Assembly (NCBI RefSeq): GCF_016403105.1
Contig: NZ_CP046155.1
Location: forward strand, 62,001-126,000
DNA: 64,000 nucleotides
From: Leptolyngbya sp. BL0902
GTDB taxonomy: Bacteria; Cyanobacteriota; Cyanobacteriia; Phormidesmidales; Phormidesmidaceae
Reading direction: 5' to 3'
Shown here: piece by piece, positions 18,142 through 28,652 of the stretch
Position numbering within the stretch: the stretch's first letter is position 1
Layout of the letters: each line of letters starts with the position of its first letter
The notes under the pieces: model-generated
The model's input: the letters and a program-made list of their open reading frames with translations, nothing else
Told to the model about the DNA's origin: nothing
The model's database searches: none
Position numbers and translations under genes: made by a program

Positions 18142-18900
18142 ATGTCCGAGATGACCGGACTGACCGCTGCCCCGATTATCTATCCCGATACGGATGGACA
18201 ACCGATGACCGAAAGCGACGCCACTCGCGATTATCTGTTGTATTGCGTTGAAGTGCTGCAACTCTATTTCAAAGGGCGGCCCAATGTTTATGTGTCGGGT
18301 AACTTGTTTATCTACTATGAAGAGGATAATCCCAAGGCATCCATCTCGCCGGATGTGTTTGTCGTTTTTGGCGTCAGTAACCGAAAACGCCGCAGCTATA
18401 AAACCTGGCAAGAAGGCGGCAAGCTGCCTAATTTTGTCCTAGAAATCACCTCCCGCAGCACCAAACACCAAGACTCCGAGGACAAACCCCGCCTCTACGC
18501 CAGCCTGGGGGTTGAAGAATACTTTCAGTATGACCCCACCGCCGACTACCTCAAGCCTCAACTGCGGGGAGCCAAGCTGGTGGAGGGCCGTTATCAACCT
18601 CTGTCCCTAACCTCCACGCCCACGGGCCTGCCCTCTATCCACAGCACCGTGTTAGGGCTAGATTTACAACTGCATCCTACCTACCCAGAACTGGGGCTGG
18701 CTCCGGTAGCCCAAGCCTTACGCTTCTACGACCCACAATCGGGGGCAAAACTGCTGAGTCGCTATGAACTAGAGCTTGTACGAGAGGCGCTCCAAGAGGA
18801 AAACGAAAATATTCAGCAAGAGCGAGACGCTGCCCAGCAACGTGCGGAGAAACTTGCCGCCCGCCTGCGGGCCTTGGGGATTGATCCCGATGAAGTCTAG
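18142..18900 (+). CDS. Uma2 family (DUF820) putative endonuclease with coiled-coil tail
   Basis: About 252 residues: YPDTDGQPMTESDATRDYLLY, VSGNLFIYYEEDNPKASISPDVFVVFGV, FVLEITSRSTKHQDSEDKPRLYASLGVEEYFQYDP are Uma2 blocks, with the Asp and Glu-Ile-Thr of the PD-(D/E)XK-like site. It ends with a Glu/Gln/Arg-rich coiled coil and LRALGIDPDEV, the same tail style as the gene at 4987. The ATG at 18142 has AAGGA upstream; alternatives are 18115 and a GTG-region start at 18034. Confidence 0.85.
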   Translation: MSEMTGLTAAPIIYPDTDGQPMTESDATRDYLLYCVEVLQLYFKGRPNVYVSGNLFIYYEEDNPKASISPDVFVVFGVSNRKRRSYKTWQEGGKLPNFVLEITSRSTKHQDSEDKPRLYASLGVEEYFQYDPTADYLKPQLRGAKLVEGRYQPLSLTSTPTGLPSIHSTVLGLDLQLHPTYPELGLAPVAQALRFYDPQSGAKLLSRYELELVREALQEENENIQQERDAAQQRAEKLAARLRALGIDPDEV

Positions 18901-18994
18901 GGTGCTGCCCTTAGAGCGCCCCGCCATCGGCAAAACTGACCATCGTGACTGCCTAGATTTCCTAGAAAAAGCTAGCAATCTAGCCTAGCGCCAC

Positions 18995-19025
18995 AAAAAA
19001 CTGGGCCTCTGCAACAGAAGCCCAG
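18995..19025 (-). terminator. Rho-independent terminator of groES-groEL
   Basis: On the minus strand CTGGGCTTCTG-TTG-CAGAGGCCCAG is followed by six T residues, 60 bases past the groEL stop. Confidence 0.8.
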
Positions 19026-19084
19026 CTTTGAATGAGATGCCCCGATTGTAGTTCAACCGGAGGCATCGTTCGGTCGGTTAGACC

Positions 19085-20719
<1,635 letters not shown>

Positions 20720-20902
20720 CTAATGTCTCCGAAAATTAAGTAGGAGGAAACGAAACAAGAATCCGTGATGACTTCAGACGAGAATTTGCAGGCTGGGTAC
20801 AGCGAAGTGAAGCCCAACACCCCCATTCTCAAGTCCTTAGAAAAACCTATCGGTTAGGTTGTCGGGTGCATTTACGAAGCAATGCACCGAACCCAACAGG
20901 AT

Positions 20903-21214
20903 TTAGCCCAAAACGGCCAGGATATCTTTCTCAGACAGCAGCACATACTCTTCGCCGCCCAGTTTGATGTCGGTTCCGGCATACTTGGAGTACAGCACTT
21001 TGTCGCCAATGTTCACATCGAGGGCTTGGCGGTTGCCTTTGTCATCGGTTTTGCCGGGGCCAACGGCGGTAATTTCGCCAACCTGGGGCTTTTCTTTGGC
21101 AGTGTCGGGCAGCAGAATGCCGCCAGCGGTGGTTTCTTCAGAAGCGCTGACTTTGATCAGAACTCGATCCGCCAGGGGCTTAACGCTGGATGCGGCTAGG
21201 GTGATAGCAGCCAT
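20903..21214 (-). CDS. groES: co-chaperonin GroES (Hsp10)
   Basis: 103 residues with the GroES signature [36 protein letters not shown], the mobile loop ([10 protein letters not shown]), [16 protein letters not shown] and the C-terminal [10 protein letters not shown]. It caps the GroEL ring. First gene of the groESL operon, about 80 bases downstream of a perfect CIRCE element. Start at the ATG at 21214 with an upstream GGAG site. Confidence 0.98.
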   Translation of the reverse strand: MAAITLAASSVKPLADRVLIKVSASEETTAGGILLPDTAKEKPQVGEITAVGPGKTDDKGNRQALDVNIGDKVLYSKYAGTDIKLGGEEYVLLSEKDILAVLG

Positions 21215-21291
21215 ACAAACAATCTCCGGGATTTAGCGACGTACAACGAACGCCTGAGCGAATCTCTCGCCTGCTCAGACCAAACGGGAAC

Positions 21292-21318
21292 TTAGCACTC
21301 TCAAGCTCCGAGTGCTAA
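21292..21318 (-). promoter_or_regulatory. CIRCE operator (HrcA binding site) for groESL
   Basis: TTAGCACTC, nine bases, GAGTGCTAA: an exact match to the CIRCE consensus, centred about 90 bases upstream of the groES start. HrcA binding here represses groESL until heat shock. Confidence 0.95.
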
Positions 21319-21385
21319 TTTACGTTACTTAAGGGAGCAATAGCAATGAACCAAGCTGTACGGGTTCCCGAACTGAAGCGACACA

Positions 21386-21952
21386 TCAATAGGGTTTTCG
21401 TCGCCAGCCGCGCCGCCGGAAGATGAGAAAGAACAGGACAATCACCACCAGTAACACCAGGATGGGCGTGGCGATGGCCAAGATTGACAGCACCGTGGAA
21501 CTGGCCAATTCGGTGCCGGAAACCGCCACATTTCCCACTGGCCCTGCCGCTGCGGTGGAGGCGAGTCGCGCCAGCCCGGTAAAGGCTTGGGTGCCGCTGG
21601 CCACGGTACCCCCGGCAATAAGGGCCAAGCTCCACTGCAAAAAGGGGCTCATGTCTCCCCCGACCACGGCGGCGGTGAGCACGGTTCCGGCGATGGCGGC
21701 GGCAGGGAGTTCTACAACGTCCATCAGGTTGTCTACCACGGGCACCAGGTAAATCAGCACTTCAATCACCGTGGCGACCGCAAAGGCGATGATGGCTGGA
21801 GTGGTGGCCATCCAGCTCATCCCTGGTGACAGGGTAAGGTAGCCCTGCTGGGCGGCAATGCCTGTCATCAAAAACGGCACCAAAATCCGAAACCCCGCCG
21901 CCGCACTGAGGCCAATGCCAATGGCAATGTGCAAAAGAATATCCAGTTCCAT
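21386..21952 (-). CDS. DUF4126 family membrane protein
   Basis: 188 residues with several transmembrane segments: IAIGIGLSAAAGFRILVPFLMTG, ATTPAIIAFAVATVIEVLIYLVPVVDNLMD, a Gly/Ala-rich middle, and STVLSILAIATPILVLLVVIVLFFLIF, then a basic end (RRRGWRRKPY). The pattern fits DUF4126. The ATG at 21952 follows GAGG at five bases; the frame is open to 22171 but the extra residues are unrelated and would overlap the divergent gene. Function unknown. Confidence 0.8.
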   Translation of the reverse strand: MELDILLHIAIGIGLSAAAGFRILVPFLMTGIAAQQGYLTLSPGMSWMATTPAIIAFAVATVIEVLIYLVPVVDNLMDVVELPAAAIAGTVLTAAVVGGDMSPFLQWSLALIAGGTVASGTQAFTGLARLASTAAAGPVGNVAVSGTELASSTVLSILAIATPILVLLVVIVLFFLIFRRRGWRRKPY

Positions 21953-22079
21953 GGCGACCTCGCGGAAGTAATGGGCGATGGGTTTGGGCCAATCATAAAC
22001 CCTGTCTGCGGTCAGGGGTGGAACGGCTGTGGGAACATAGGGATTAATAACCACACAACGGCCCCCTGGAGAACGGTTT

Positions 22080-22490
22080 ATGAGCAAAGCAGAACAGCTC
22101 ATTCGCATGGCGGAAGACGAGCTAACGGAGTACAGCACCGATGCCCGCAAAATTGAAAAACTGCGGCGCAAGTTTAGCTTTGCCGTGCCCTATCCTGAAC
22201 AAAAGGCCGTGCGGGCTGAGGTAGAAGCCAGTTTGCCCAAGAACTTCTTAGCCGAGCTGGTGGAAGAAAACCGCCAAACGGTGGCCCTTCCTTTTTGGGG
22301 CATCGGCGGATTGGGCCTGCTGCTGGGCATTTCAGGCAAGCAACCGCTGGATTTAATTGCCACGGGGATCGGCTTCTATGTCGCCTTTCAAGTGCAAAAA
22401 TGGGGCTGGGAACTTCAGGCGAAGCGCTTGGTGCTCAACACGTTGGACGCCATTGAAGCCAGCGTTCAGGAATCCGCCACCCAGCCGTAG
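22080..22490 (+). CDS. small membrane-associated protein of unknown function
   Basis: 136 residues: a charged helical N-terminal half (MAEDELTEYSTDARKIEKLRRKF), then two hydrophobic segments (LPFWGIGGLGLLLGI and LIATGIGFYVAFQV), then an amphipathic end. GGAG lies before the ATG. Divergent from the DUF4126 gene, with 127 bases between the starts. No named family recognised. Confidence 0.65.
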   Translation: MSKAEQLIRMAEDELTEYSTDARKIEKLRRKFSFAVPYPEQKAVRAEVEASLPKNFLAELVEENRQTVALPFWGIGGLGLLLGISGKQPLDLIATGIGFYVAFQVQKWGWELQAKRLVLNTLDAIEASVQESATQP

Positions 22491-22494
22491 CGCC

Positions 22495-23448
22495 CTACCG
22501 CAGAGCCATGGCCGGGACGAGATCATGGGGATTTTGCGCCACCCAGCCCAGGGCTGAATTGAGCCGCACTTCAAAGAAGAGGTAGGACTCTGGGCGCTCG
22601 TCTTGAGGGGCCACTTGCCCTAACCTGGCCCCCTGGGCCACCGTTTGGCCGACGGCGACCGTCATAGCTGTGAGGTTCGCGTAGCGGGTTTGCAGGCCAT
22701 CGGCATGGTTCACCACAATGAGGTTGCCGTAGACCGGATCCGTTCCCACAAAGGCCACCGTCCCTGACCCCACAGCTAGCACGGGAGTCTCTGCCGTTGC
22801 CGCCAACGCAACCCCCGTGTTAAACACCACCTCATCGCGATCTGGGGCGGGCTGCCAGCCAAAGTTCATGACCACCTCGGCCCGCTCCGGCAGGGGATAG
22901 CCTTGGAGGGGGCTAGGGCGGGATTGAGGCGCATTATTGGTGCTGGCTGCGGTGCTGACACCGGGAAACCAGTTAATGCCCGGAATAAAGATTTCGGTGG
23001 GTACGGTGCCGACGCAGCCATTGATCTCAAACAAAAGGTCGGCCTGACGGTCGTAGGCTTGGGCCACCTGTGCCCAGGTTTGGCCGGGGCTCACCCGCAC
23101 CCGAATGCCGTTGTAGGGGGGAATCACCAACTCCTGCCCAACGCTGACCCGTCCCCCTTGCACCGCCGGGTTGAAGCCCATGATGGTGGTGCTCAGCAAT
23201 CCGTAACGTTGGGCAATGGTTTCCAGCGTTTCCCCAGCCGCCACCCGATGACGCCCCAGCCGCGATAGGGCCGGAGCCGGACAAAGGGAATCCGCAGACG
23301 AGGACGCCTGGGCGATCCAGGACAGTTCTGCCGCAGGGCCGGGGCTCCCCCAGAGGCCAACACTCAACCCGGCGATGACCCCTACCCCCCAGCGGCCCAG
23401 GGGAGCTAGACGGACGGGCATCTTTGGCTGAAATAGGGCAGATCGCAT
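22495..23448 (-). CDS. LysM/LytM (M23-like) envelope protein, probably non-catalytic
   Basis: About 317 residues: N-terminal signal or anchor (VGVIAGLSVGLWG), two LysM peptidoglycan-binding domains (HRVAAGETLETIAQRYGL and RVRVSPGQTWAQVAQAYD), a linker, and a C-terminal LytM/M23 fold. The zinc ligands of active M23 enzymes are missing: HxGxD reads NTGVA, the YAHL His reads YANL, and HLHFEV reads YLFFEV. It therefore resembles EnvC/NlpD-type activators of amidases more than an endopeptidase. The next gene upstream on the same strand is an AmiC-type amidase, which such a factor could control. The ATG at 23448 is preferred; a GTG at 23460 is possible. Confidence 0.8.
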   Translation of the reverse strand: MRSALFQPKMPVRLAPLGRWGVGVIAGLSVGLWGSPGPAAELSWIAQASSSADSLCPAPALSRLGRHRVAAGETLETIAQRYGLLSTTIMGFNPAVQGGRVSVGQELVIPPYNGIRVRVSPGQTWAQVAQAYDRQADLLFEINGCVGTVPTEIFIPGINWFPGVSTAASTNNAPQSRPSPLQGYPLPERAEVVMNFGWQPAPDRDEVVFNTGVALAATAETPVLAVGSGTVAFVGTDPVYGNLIVVNHADGLQTRYANLTAMTVAVGQTVAQGARLGQVAPQDERPESYLFFEVRLNSALGWVAQNPHDLVPAMALR

Positions 23449-23612
23449 AAACCGTGACACAGCGCGACGAAAAAGGACATTGGGCCATGGCTCATGCGCC
23501 CTAACCCAAAACTTTTCCCATCATAGACAATCCCCCCAGGTCTGGCGGGGGGCAGATTGGTCATGCGACCTTCCCCCGACGGAGATAGCGAATGGCTGTA
23601 TCGCGTTTGGCC

Positions 23613-25175
23613 CTAAAGCCCCTGCTGGATGTACTGCAAAATGCCACGGGCGATGGCCTGGGCAGCGGTTTCGCGCCAAGCGGGATCGGCTAATCGGGGG
23701 GCATCCTGGGCACCCGTGACAAAACCTACTTCCACCAACGCAGCGGGCATATTCGTATGGCGAATGACAAAGAATCGGGCCTGCTTTACCCCTCGATCTC
23801 GCATTCCCGTGGCCGCCAGCATATTCGATTGAATCGCCGCCGCCAGCCGTCGCCCACTTTCTGAGGCAAAGTAGGTTTCTACCCCGTTCACATCCGGGCG
23901 GCTCATGCTGATGGCGTTGGCGTGGATGCTGACAAAAATGTTGCCCCTGGCCCGATTGGCAATGTCCACGCGGCTTTGCAGATCGAGGGTGATGTCTTCG
24001 CGGCGGGTCATCACCACCACCACCCCTTGCTGCTCCAGCAGTTCGGCCACCCGCAGGGAAATCGGGAAGATCACCTGTTTTTCCTGGAGTCCGCCAATGC
24101 CGACAGCCCCCGGATCCCGTCCACCATGACCGGGATCGATCACCACCACCACCCGCTGACTGGGGATGCTAGGCATAGCAGGGGGGGCCGTGGGCTGGGT
24201 GGGCGGCACCGTCACTTGGGATGGGGGCGTCGTGGGCCGAATGGGTGGCGTTGCAGGCCGACCGGGAGGCAATACAGGAACCGTTGGTCGCACCTCACTG
24301 ACCGGGGGAACTGGGGTGGGCGGCGGCGGTTCATCGGGCACAGAGCTAATGGGGACGCCGCTGGGGGGCAACAGCACCACGCCACTGGAGTTACTCAACG
24401 CTCGCCATTGCGGACTACCGGGAGCCAGACGCAGGGTAATGCGGGTGCTGGGGGGATTGGTCTCCTGCTGCACCACCTCCCAGGTACGGATGCTGTATCG
24501 AAAGTTGGGCAGGTCGCTAGGGCGCAGGGTGGTGGCAACGGCGGTGTTGGGCAGGTCAAGCACCGCTACTTGATCATCGGGGCCATTTCCAGAAAAGCGG
24601 ATGGTGGGCCGGGGCGCAGTGCCGCTCATGTGCAGCAAAAATCCGTCCCCAGTGGTGGTGACGCGGTTCAGGGTGGCCGCTGCTCCGGTGCCTGTATTGC
24701 CCTGCACCTGATTGCCGCTGGGGGTAATGGTTGCTGGAGTGGCCTCCCCCGTGGGCGGGGCGGCATTGCCAGGGGCGTTAGTCGTGGATCCTGGTAGCTG
24801 CACCACCCACTGGTTAGGGCGCACCCCCTGCACCCGCACTGCCTGGGGATCAAGGCTATAACCTGGGGCAAATTCAATCACCAAGCGCGTGGTTTGGGCA
24901 TCGAACTGGCCAGCCCGTACCTCGCGCACATTGCCGCCCACCGACTGCCGACGAGTGCTGCCCCCCAATTGGGTATTGGGAAGGTCAACAACAACGCGGG
25001 TGGGGTTGGCAAGCATCTGGGCAGTGGGCTGGACGCTGCCATCCGTGGTGAAGATCAGCTGATTGCTTTGGGCATCAAACCACCAGTATTGCAGCGTTGC
25101 CGCCTGGGCCGGAGCCACCACCACCAGGGCAGCCACCGCTCCCAGGGTTCCTGAAACAAGCCAGCGCGACACCAT
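23613..25175 (-). CDS. amiC: N-acetylmuramoyl-L-alanine amidase with AMIN domains
   Basis: About 520 residues: signal peptide (VAALVVVAPAQAA), a first AMIN domain (LQYWWFDAQSNQLIFTTDG, VREVRAGQFD), a second AMIN-like domain (FLLHMSGTAPRPTIRF, FRYSIRTWEV), a long Pro-rich linker, then Amidase_3 with zinc motifs VVIDPGHGGRDPGAVG, the Glu after LQEK, IFVSIHANA and ALVEVGFVTGAQD. It cleaves the amide between muramic acid and the stem peptide; in cyanobacteria AmiC enzymes split septa and drill septal nanopores. AAGG lies before the ATG at 25175. Downstream on the same strand is the LysM/LytM protein. Confidence 0.93.
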   Translation of the reverse strand: MVSRWLVSGTLGAVAALVVVAPAQAATLQYWWFDAQSNQLIFTTDGSVQPTAQMLANPTRVVVDLPNTQLGGSTRRQSVGGNVREVRAGQFDAQTTRLVIEFAPGYSLDPQAVRVQGVRPNQWVVQLPGSTTNAPGNAAPPTGEATPATITPSGNQVQGNTGTGAAATLNRVTTTGDGFLLHMSGTAPRPTIRFSGNGPDDQVAVLDLPNTAVATTLRPSDLPNFRYSIRTWEVVQQETNPPSTRITLRLAPGSPQWRALSNSSGVVLLPPSGVPISSVPDEPPPPTPVPPVSEVRPTVPVLPPGRPATPPIRPTTPPSQVTVPPTQPTAPPAMPSIPSQRVVVVIDPGHGGRDPGAVGIGGLQEKQVIFPISLRVAELLEQQGVVVVMTRREDITLDLQSRVDIANRARGNIFVSIHANAISMSRPDVNGVETYFASESGRRLAAAIQSNMLAATGMRDRGVKQARFFVIRHTNMPAALVEVGFVTGAQDAPRLADPAWRETAAQAIARGILQYIQQGL

Positions 25176-25350
25176 ACACACAACCTTGAGATGAGCCAAT
25201 CGCCAGTATAGCCACGCCAGGCCCGGATCGGTAAGCGGGGGCGGGGGACGCGATCCCCATGAACGGGCGAGGCAAAACGGGGGAAAGGCAGCGCTAGCGG
25301 CAGGCAGGCTAGAATAAGAGACTATTCCTTACCCAGTCCGTTGCCGTTTC

Positions 25351-25764
25351 ATGTCTAGCCCTAACGCCGTTCCCGCCACCTCCGTTGACGCTGTCGCCCT
25401 TCAGGCCCTCAACGACCAACTCTCCAAACGCTACATTGAGCTGGATCCCCAGGGGTACTTCTTGATTTATCTTGACCTAGACCAGGGGCTGATCTGCGCC
25501 AAGCACTTTACCAACACCATCAACGACAAAGGGCTTGCTTGCGATCCAGAGACCGGAAAACCCCTGCCCGTGCGCGGCCCCGTAGAGCGTGTCCCCACCC
25601 AGGTCTACACAGGACGCACCGCCAAAGAGATCTGTATCGCCATTTTTGAAAACCCTAACCAGCCTTGTCCCCTAAGCTATCTGGATCACGCAGCCTACCT
25701 AGGGCGCGAGTTCATGCGGGCAGAACAGGCGTTGGTGTCCGGCCATCCCTACATTCAAGATTAG
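25351..25764 (+). CDS. DUF4346 domain protein
   Basis: 137 residues: LSKRYIELDPQGYFLIYLD, ICAKHFTNTINDKGLACDPETGKPL, YTGRTAKEICIAIFE, LSYLDHAAYLGREFMRAEQAL. This is the DUF4346 fold, elsewhere found fused to tetrahydromethanopterin-type enzymes; its role in cyanobacteria is unknown. Single gene with its own terminator at 25821. Confidence 0.8.
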   Translation: MSSPNAVPATSVDAVALQALNDQLSKRYIELDPQGYFLIYLDLDQGLICAKHFTNTINDKGLACDPETGKPLPVRGPVERVPTQVYTGRTAKEICIAIFENPNQPCPLSYLDHAAYLGREFMRAEQALVSGHPYIQD

Positions 25765-25820
25765 CCGCCAGGCCCAGCAGATCCCCAGGCTGCCGCAGCC
25801 CACCCTTCGGAAACCAAGCT

Positions 25821-25858
25821 ACGTCCCTAGCTCCTCACCAACGGGAGGGGCGTTTTTT
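25821..25858 (+). terminator. terminator of the DUF4346 gene
   Basis: ACGtCCC...CTCC pairs with GGGAG...GGGcGT over the loop TCACCAAC, followed by six T residues, about 60 bases after the stop. Confidence 0.6.
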
Positions 25859-25865
25859 GCTCATC

Positions 25866-28367
25866 CTAGTCTGCTGCGTCACTCGATCCACCGCCGCTGG
25901 GGCTGAGGGGAGGCGGTGGGGCCGCCGGAGCCGGGGCCGGAGCAACTGGGGCGGGGGGTGGAGCCGGGGGTGGGGCGGGAGCCGGAGCCGGAGCCGCTAC
26001 TGGAGCAGGGGGAGCCGGAGCGGGAGCGGGCGCTGGGGCGGGAGCCGGAGCCGGAGCAACGGATTCTGCGGGAGCCGGAGCCGCCACAGGGGCCGGAGCA
26101 GCAGCGGGGGCAGGAGCCGGGGATTGGCCGCTGGGGGCTGGATCGGAACGGCGGTTAGAAGCGGGGCTAGGGGCCGGAGCCGGAGTGTTATTCCCCTCAC
26201 TGCGGGAGCGACTGGGGGCAGCACTATCGGCCTCTTCGCGATTGGACTCCGACCGGGCCGCAGGCTGAGCGCGACGGTTGGAGGGGGCGGGCTGATCTTC
26301 ATTGGATGAGCCACCCCCAGAAGGACTGCGATCTGCAATCACTCGACCTGGCTTCACAGGCTGTAGCTCGACGGTAGCTTCTCGGCCCCCCAGGCGCGGC
26401 AACTGCGGGAATTGCTCCACCGGAATATCTTCAGTAATCTGCGACATAAACATCCGCCAAATCGCCGCTGAGGTGGTGCTGGCCCCACGGCTAGGGCTGT
26501 CGTCGTCGTTGCCCATCCACACCCCAGTGGCGAGCTGAGGAATGTAGCCAATAAACCAGAGATCTCGGTTGCGCTCGGAGGTACCCGTCTTTCCGGCAAC
26601 GGGGCGACCAATATTGGCATTGCTGCCCGTGCCTCCCTCCACCACACTGCGCAGCATCCAGGTCATGATGGCGGCGGTATCGGCATCCACGGCCTGGGCG
26701 GCTCGTTGGGCTGCATCGGTAGCATAGAGCACTTCACCCTGGCTATTCAGTACCCGCCGAATGCCGTGGGCTGGCACATGGCGACCTTTATTCGCCAAGG
26801 TGCCATAGGCGCTGGTCAGTTCCAGCAGGTTCACCTCCGACGCCCCAAGGGCCAAGGAGTACGTACCCAACAGGGGCGACTCAATGCCCATCCGCTGGGC
26901 CATCTGGATCACCGGGTCAAAGCCCACATCCACTAGCAGTTTTACAGCCACGATGTTGATGGAGTTGCGCAGCGCCCTCAGCAGGTCAACGTCGCCGCTG
27001 AAGGTGCCGCCGTAGTTTTTGGGCTCGTAGCCATCCACCACGTAGCGGGCGTCGGTATAGGTCTTGTAGGGAGACATGCCCCCCGCAATGGCCGTGGCAT
27101 AGACAAAGGTTTTGAAGGTGGAACCGGGCTGGCGCTGGGCCTGGGTAACGCGGTTAAACTGGCTTTCGTTAAAGTCGTTGCCGCCCACCATGGCCTTGAT
27201 TTCGCCATTGCGGGGGTCTACGGCCACTAGGGCGACCTGCTCGATGCCTTGCCAACTGCTGTAGCGCTCGATAGCCTGCTCAACGGTGGCTTCAGCCTTG
27301 CGCTGCCAACTCACGTTGAGGGTAGTTTCCACCGTCAGCCCCCCCGCCGCCAGTTGTTCGGGGGTGAGCAGTTGCTCTAATTGCTTCTCGATGTAAATCG
27401 TGAAGTAGGGAAACTCGCTGAAGAGAAATTTAGGCTGATTGGGCGTGACCGCAATGTCGTCGGCAAGGGCCGTTTCGGCCTCGGTGGGGGTGATCGCCCC
27501 GGTGGCTAACATGCGTCGAATCACCCGATCCCGCTGGGCCTGGGCCGCCGCCGGATTGACCCCGGGGGAAAAGCGGCTGGGCGCGGGGGCCATCCCAGCA
27601 ATCATAGCGGCCTCGGCTACAGTCAACTGCTCTAGGGGTTTGCCAAAGTAGATCCAGGCGGCGTCGGCCACCCCATAGGCCCCAGAACCCAGGTACACCA
27701 AGTTCAGGTAGCGCTCCATGATCTGGGCTTTGGTGAGATCTTGCTCTAGCTTGTGGGCCATCAAGATTTCGCGGGCCTTGCGCTGCACACTGCGCTCTTG
27801 GCTGAGGTAGACGATACGAGCCAACTGTTGCGTAATGGTGCTAGCTCCCTCGACCACATTGCCCCGCCGCAGGTTGGCCCAGGCGGCGCGGGTAATGCCC
27901 AGGTAATCAACCCCGCGATGGTCGTAGAAGCGCTGATCCTCTGAGGCCACGAAGGCCGCGATCACATGCTCCGGGATCGCCTCGTAGCTACTGGTTTCGC
28001 GGGAGGCGGGGCCAAGCTTTTGCAGAATCACACCATCCGCCGAGATCATGGTGATGGTACCGTCTCGCTGGTAGGTCAGCGCCTCCTCCGAGTTCGGTAG
28101 GTTATCCCAGGTCGTCTGCACTAGGCGATAGGTGCGGGTTGCACCGCCCACCGTCACCGCCACTACCACCATGATGACGGGCAGGGTCAGATCTCGCAGC
28201 CGAGGCCGCCGAAAGCGCGGTGGGGGATCGGGATCGGGGGTTGCGGGCTCCGTGGCGCTGGGCCTCGGACGCGGCTGGGGCGGCAGCGTTTGGGCATAGT
28301 GGGGGGATGCCTCCTGGGGAACTTGGCCCTGGTGGGAAAACAGCCGATTCAACCAAGATTGCGTCAT
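25866..28367 (-). CDS. class A penicillin-binding protein (PBP1A type) with Pro/Ala-rich tail
   Basis: About 833 residues. Short cytoplasmic part, one membrane anchor (DLTLPVIMVVVAVTVGG), glycosyltransferase 51 domain (FVASEDQRFYDHRGVDYLG, GASTITQQLARIVYL, GSGAYGVADAAWIYFGK), then transpeptidase with RQPGSTFKTFVY (SxxK), SINIVA (SxN) and VAGKTGTSE (KTG). It polymerises and cross-links peptidoglycan. From about residue 640 the tail is low-complexity: Ser/Arg/Asn-rich, then a long Pro-Ala run ending SGGGSSDAAD, probably periplasmic and disordered. The ATG at 28367 is preferred over the GTG at 28388. Confidence 0.93.
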   Translation of the reverse strand: MTQSWLNRLFSHQGQVPQEASPHYAQTLPPQPRPRPSATEPATPDPDPPPRFRRPRLRDLTLPVIMVVVAVTVGGATRTYRLVQTTWDNLPNSEEALTYQRDGTITMISADGVILQKLGPASRETSSYEAIPEHVIAAFVASEDQRFYDHRGVDYLGITRAAWANLRRGNVVEGASTITQQLARIVYLSQERSVQRKAREILMAHKLEQDLTKAQIMERYLNLVYLGSGAYGVADAAWIYFGKPLEQLTVAEAAMIAGMAPAPSRFSPGVNPAAAQAQRDRVIRRMLATGAITPTEAETALADDIAVTPNQPKFLFSEFPYFTIYIEKQLEQLLTPEQLAAGGLTVETTLNVSWQRKAEATVEQAIERYSSWQGIEQVALVAVDPRNGEIKAMVGGNDFNESQFNRVTQAQRQPGSTFKTFVYATAIAGGMSPYKTYTDARYVVDGYEPKNYGGTFSGDVDLLRALRNSINIVAVKLLVDVGFDPVIQMAQRMGIESPLLGTYSLALGASEVNLLELTSAYGTLANKGRHVPAHGIRRVLNSQGEVLYATDAAQRAAQAVDADTAAIMTWMLRSVVEGGTGSNANIGRPVAGKTGTSERNRDLWFIGYIPQLATGVWMGNDDDSPSRGASTTSAAIWRMFMSQITEDIPVEQFPQLPRLGGREATVELQPVKPGRVIADRSPSGGGSSNEDQPAPSNRRAQPAARSESNREEADSAAPSRSRSEGNNTPAPAPSPASNRRSDPAPSGQSPAPAPAAAPAPVAAPAPAESVAPAPAPAPAPAPAPAPPAPVAAPAPAPAPPPAPPPAPVAPAPAPAAPPPPLSPSGGGSSDAAD

Positions 28368-28652
28368 TGTCCTGCGGCCCTCTACCACGTCAACACCGAA
28401 CCCAGCCTCATACCCAGACCACCCAAGCCTTTAATCTGGTGTATTTCCGGCATTCTATACCATAGCTTTCTGGTCGTGGGCTGCCCTAACCCACCCACAG
28501 CGGACAAAACTAACAAGCACTTTAGGGGGTTTCTGGCATTTCTTCAAGGGCGGGGGGAGGAAGGTGAGGATCCGACGGTCGGCGGAACCCCCAGGAAATC
28601 TTGACCCTGGGTTAGCCCTCACCCCACCCCCGCAAGGATGTCCTAGGACGGT

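Noticed and set aside
23532-23552. CCCCCC/GGGGGG hairpin between amiC and the LysM/LytM gene
   Set aside because: Short, with no T-tract on either strand; may be structural but is too weak to list as a terminator.
25665-26309. Arg/Ser/Gly-rich open frame on the plus strand
   Set aside because: Antisense to the Pro/Ala-rich tail of PBP1A; the composition is a by-product of that GC-rich repeat.
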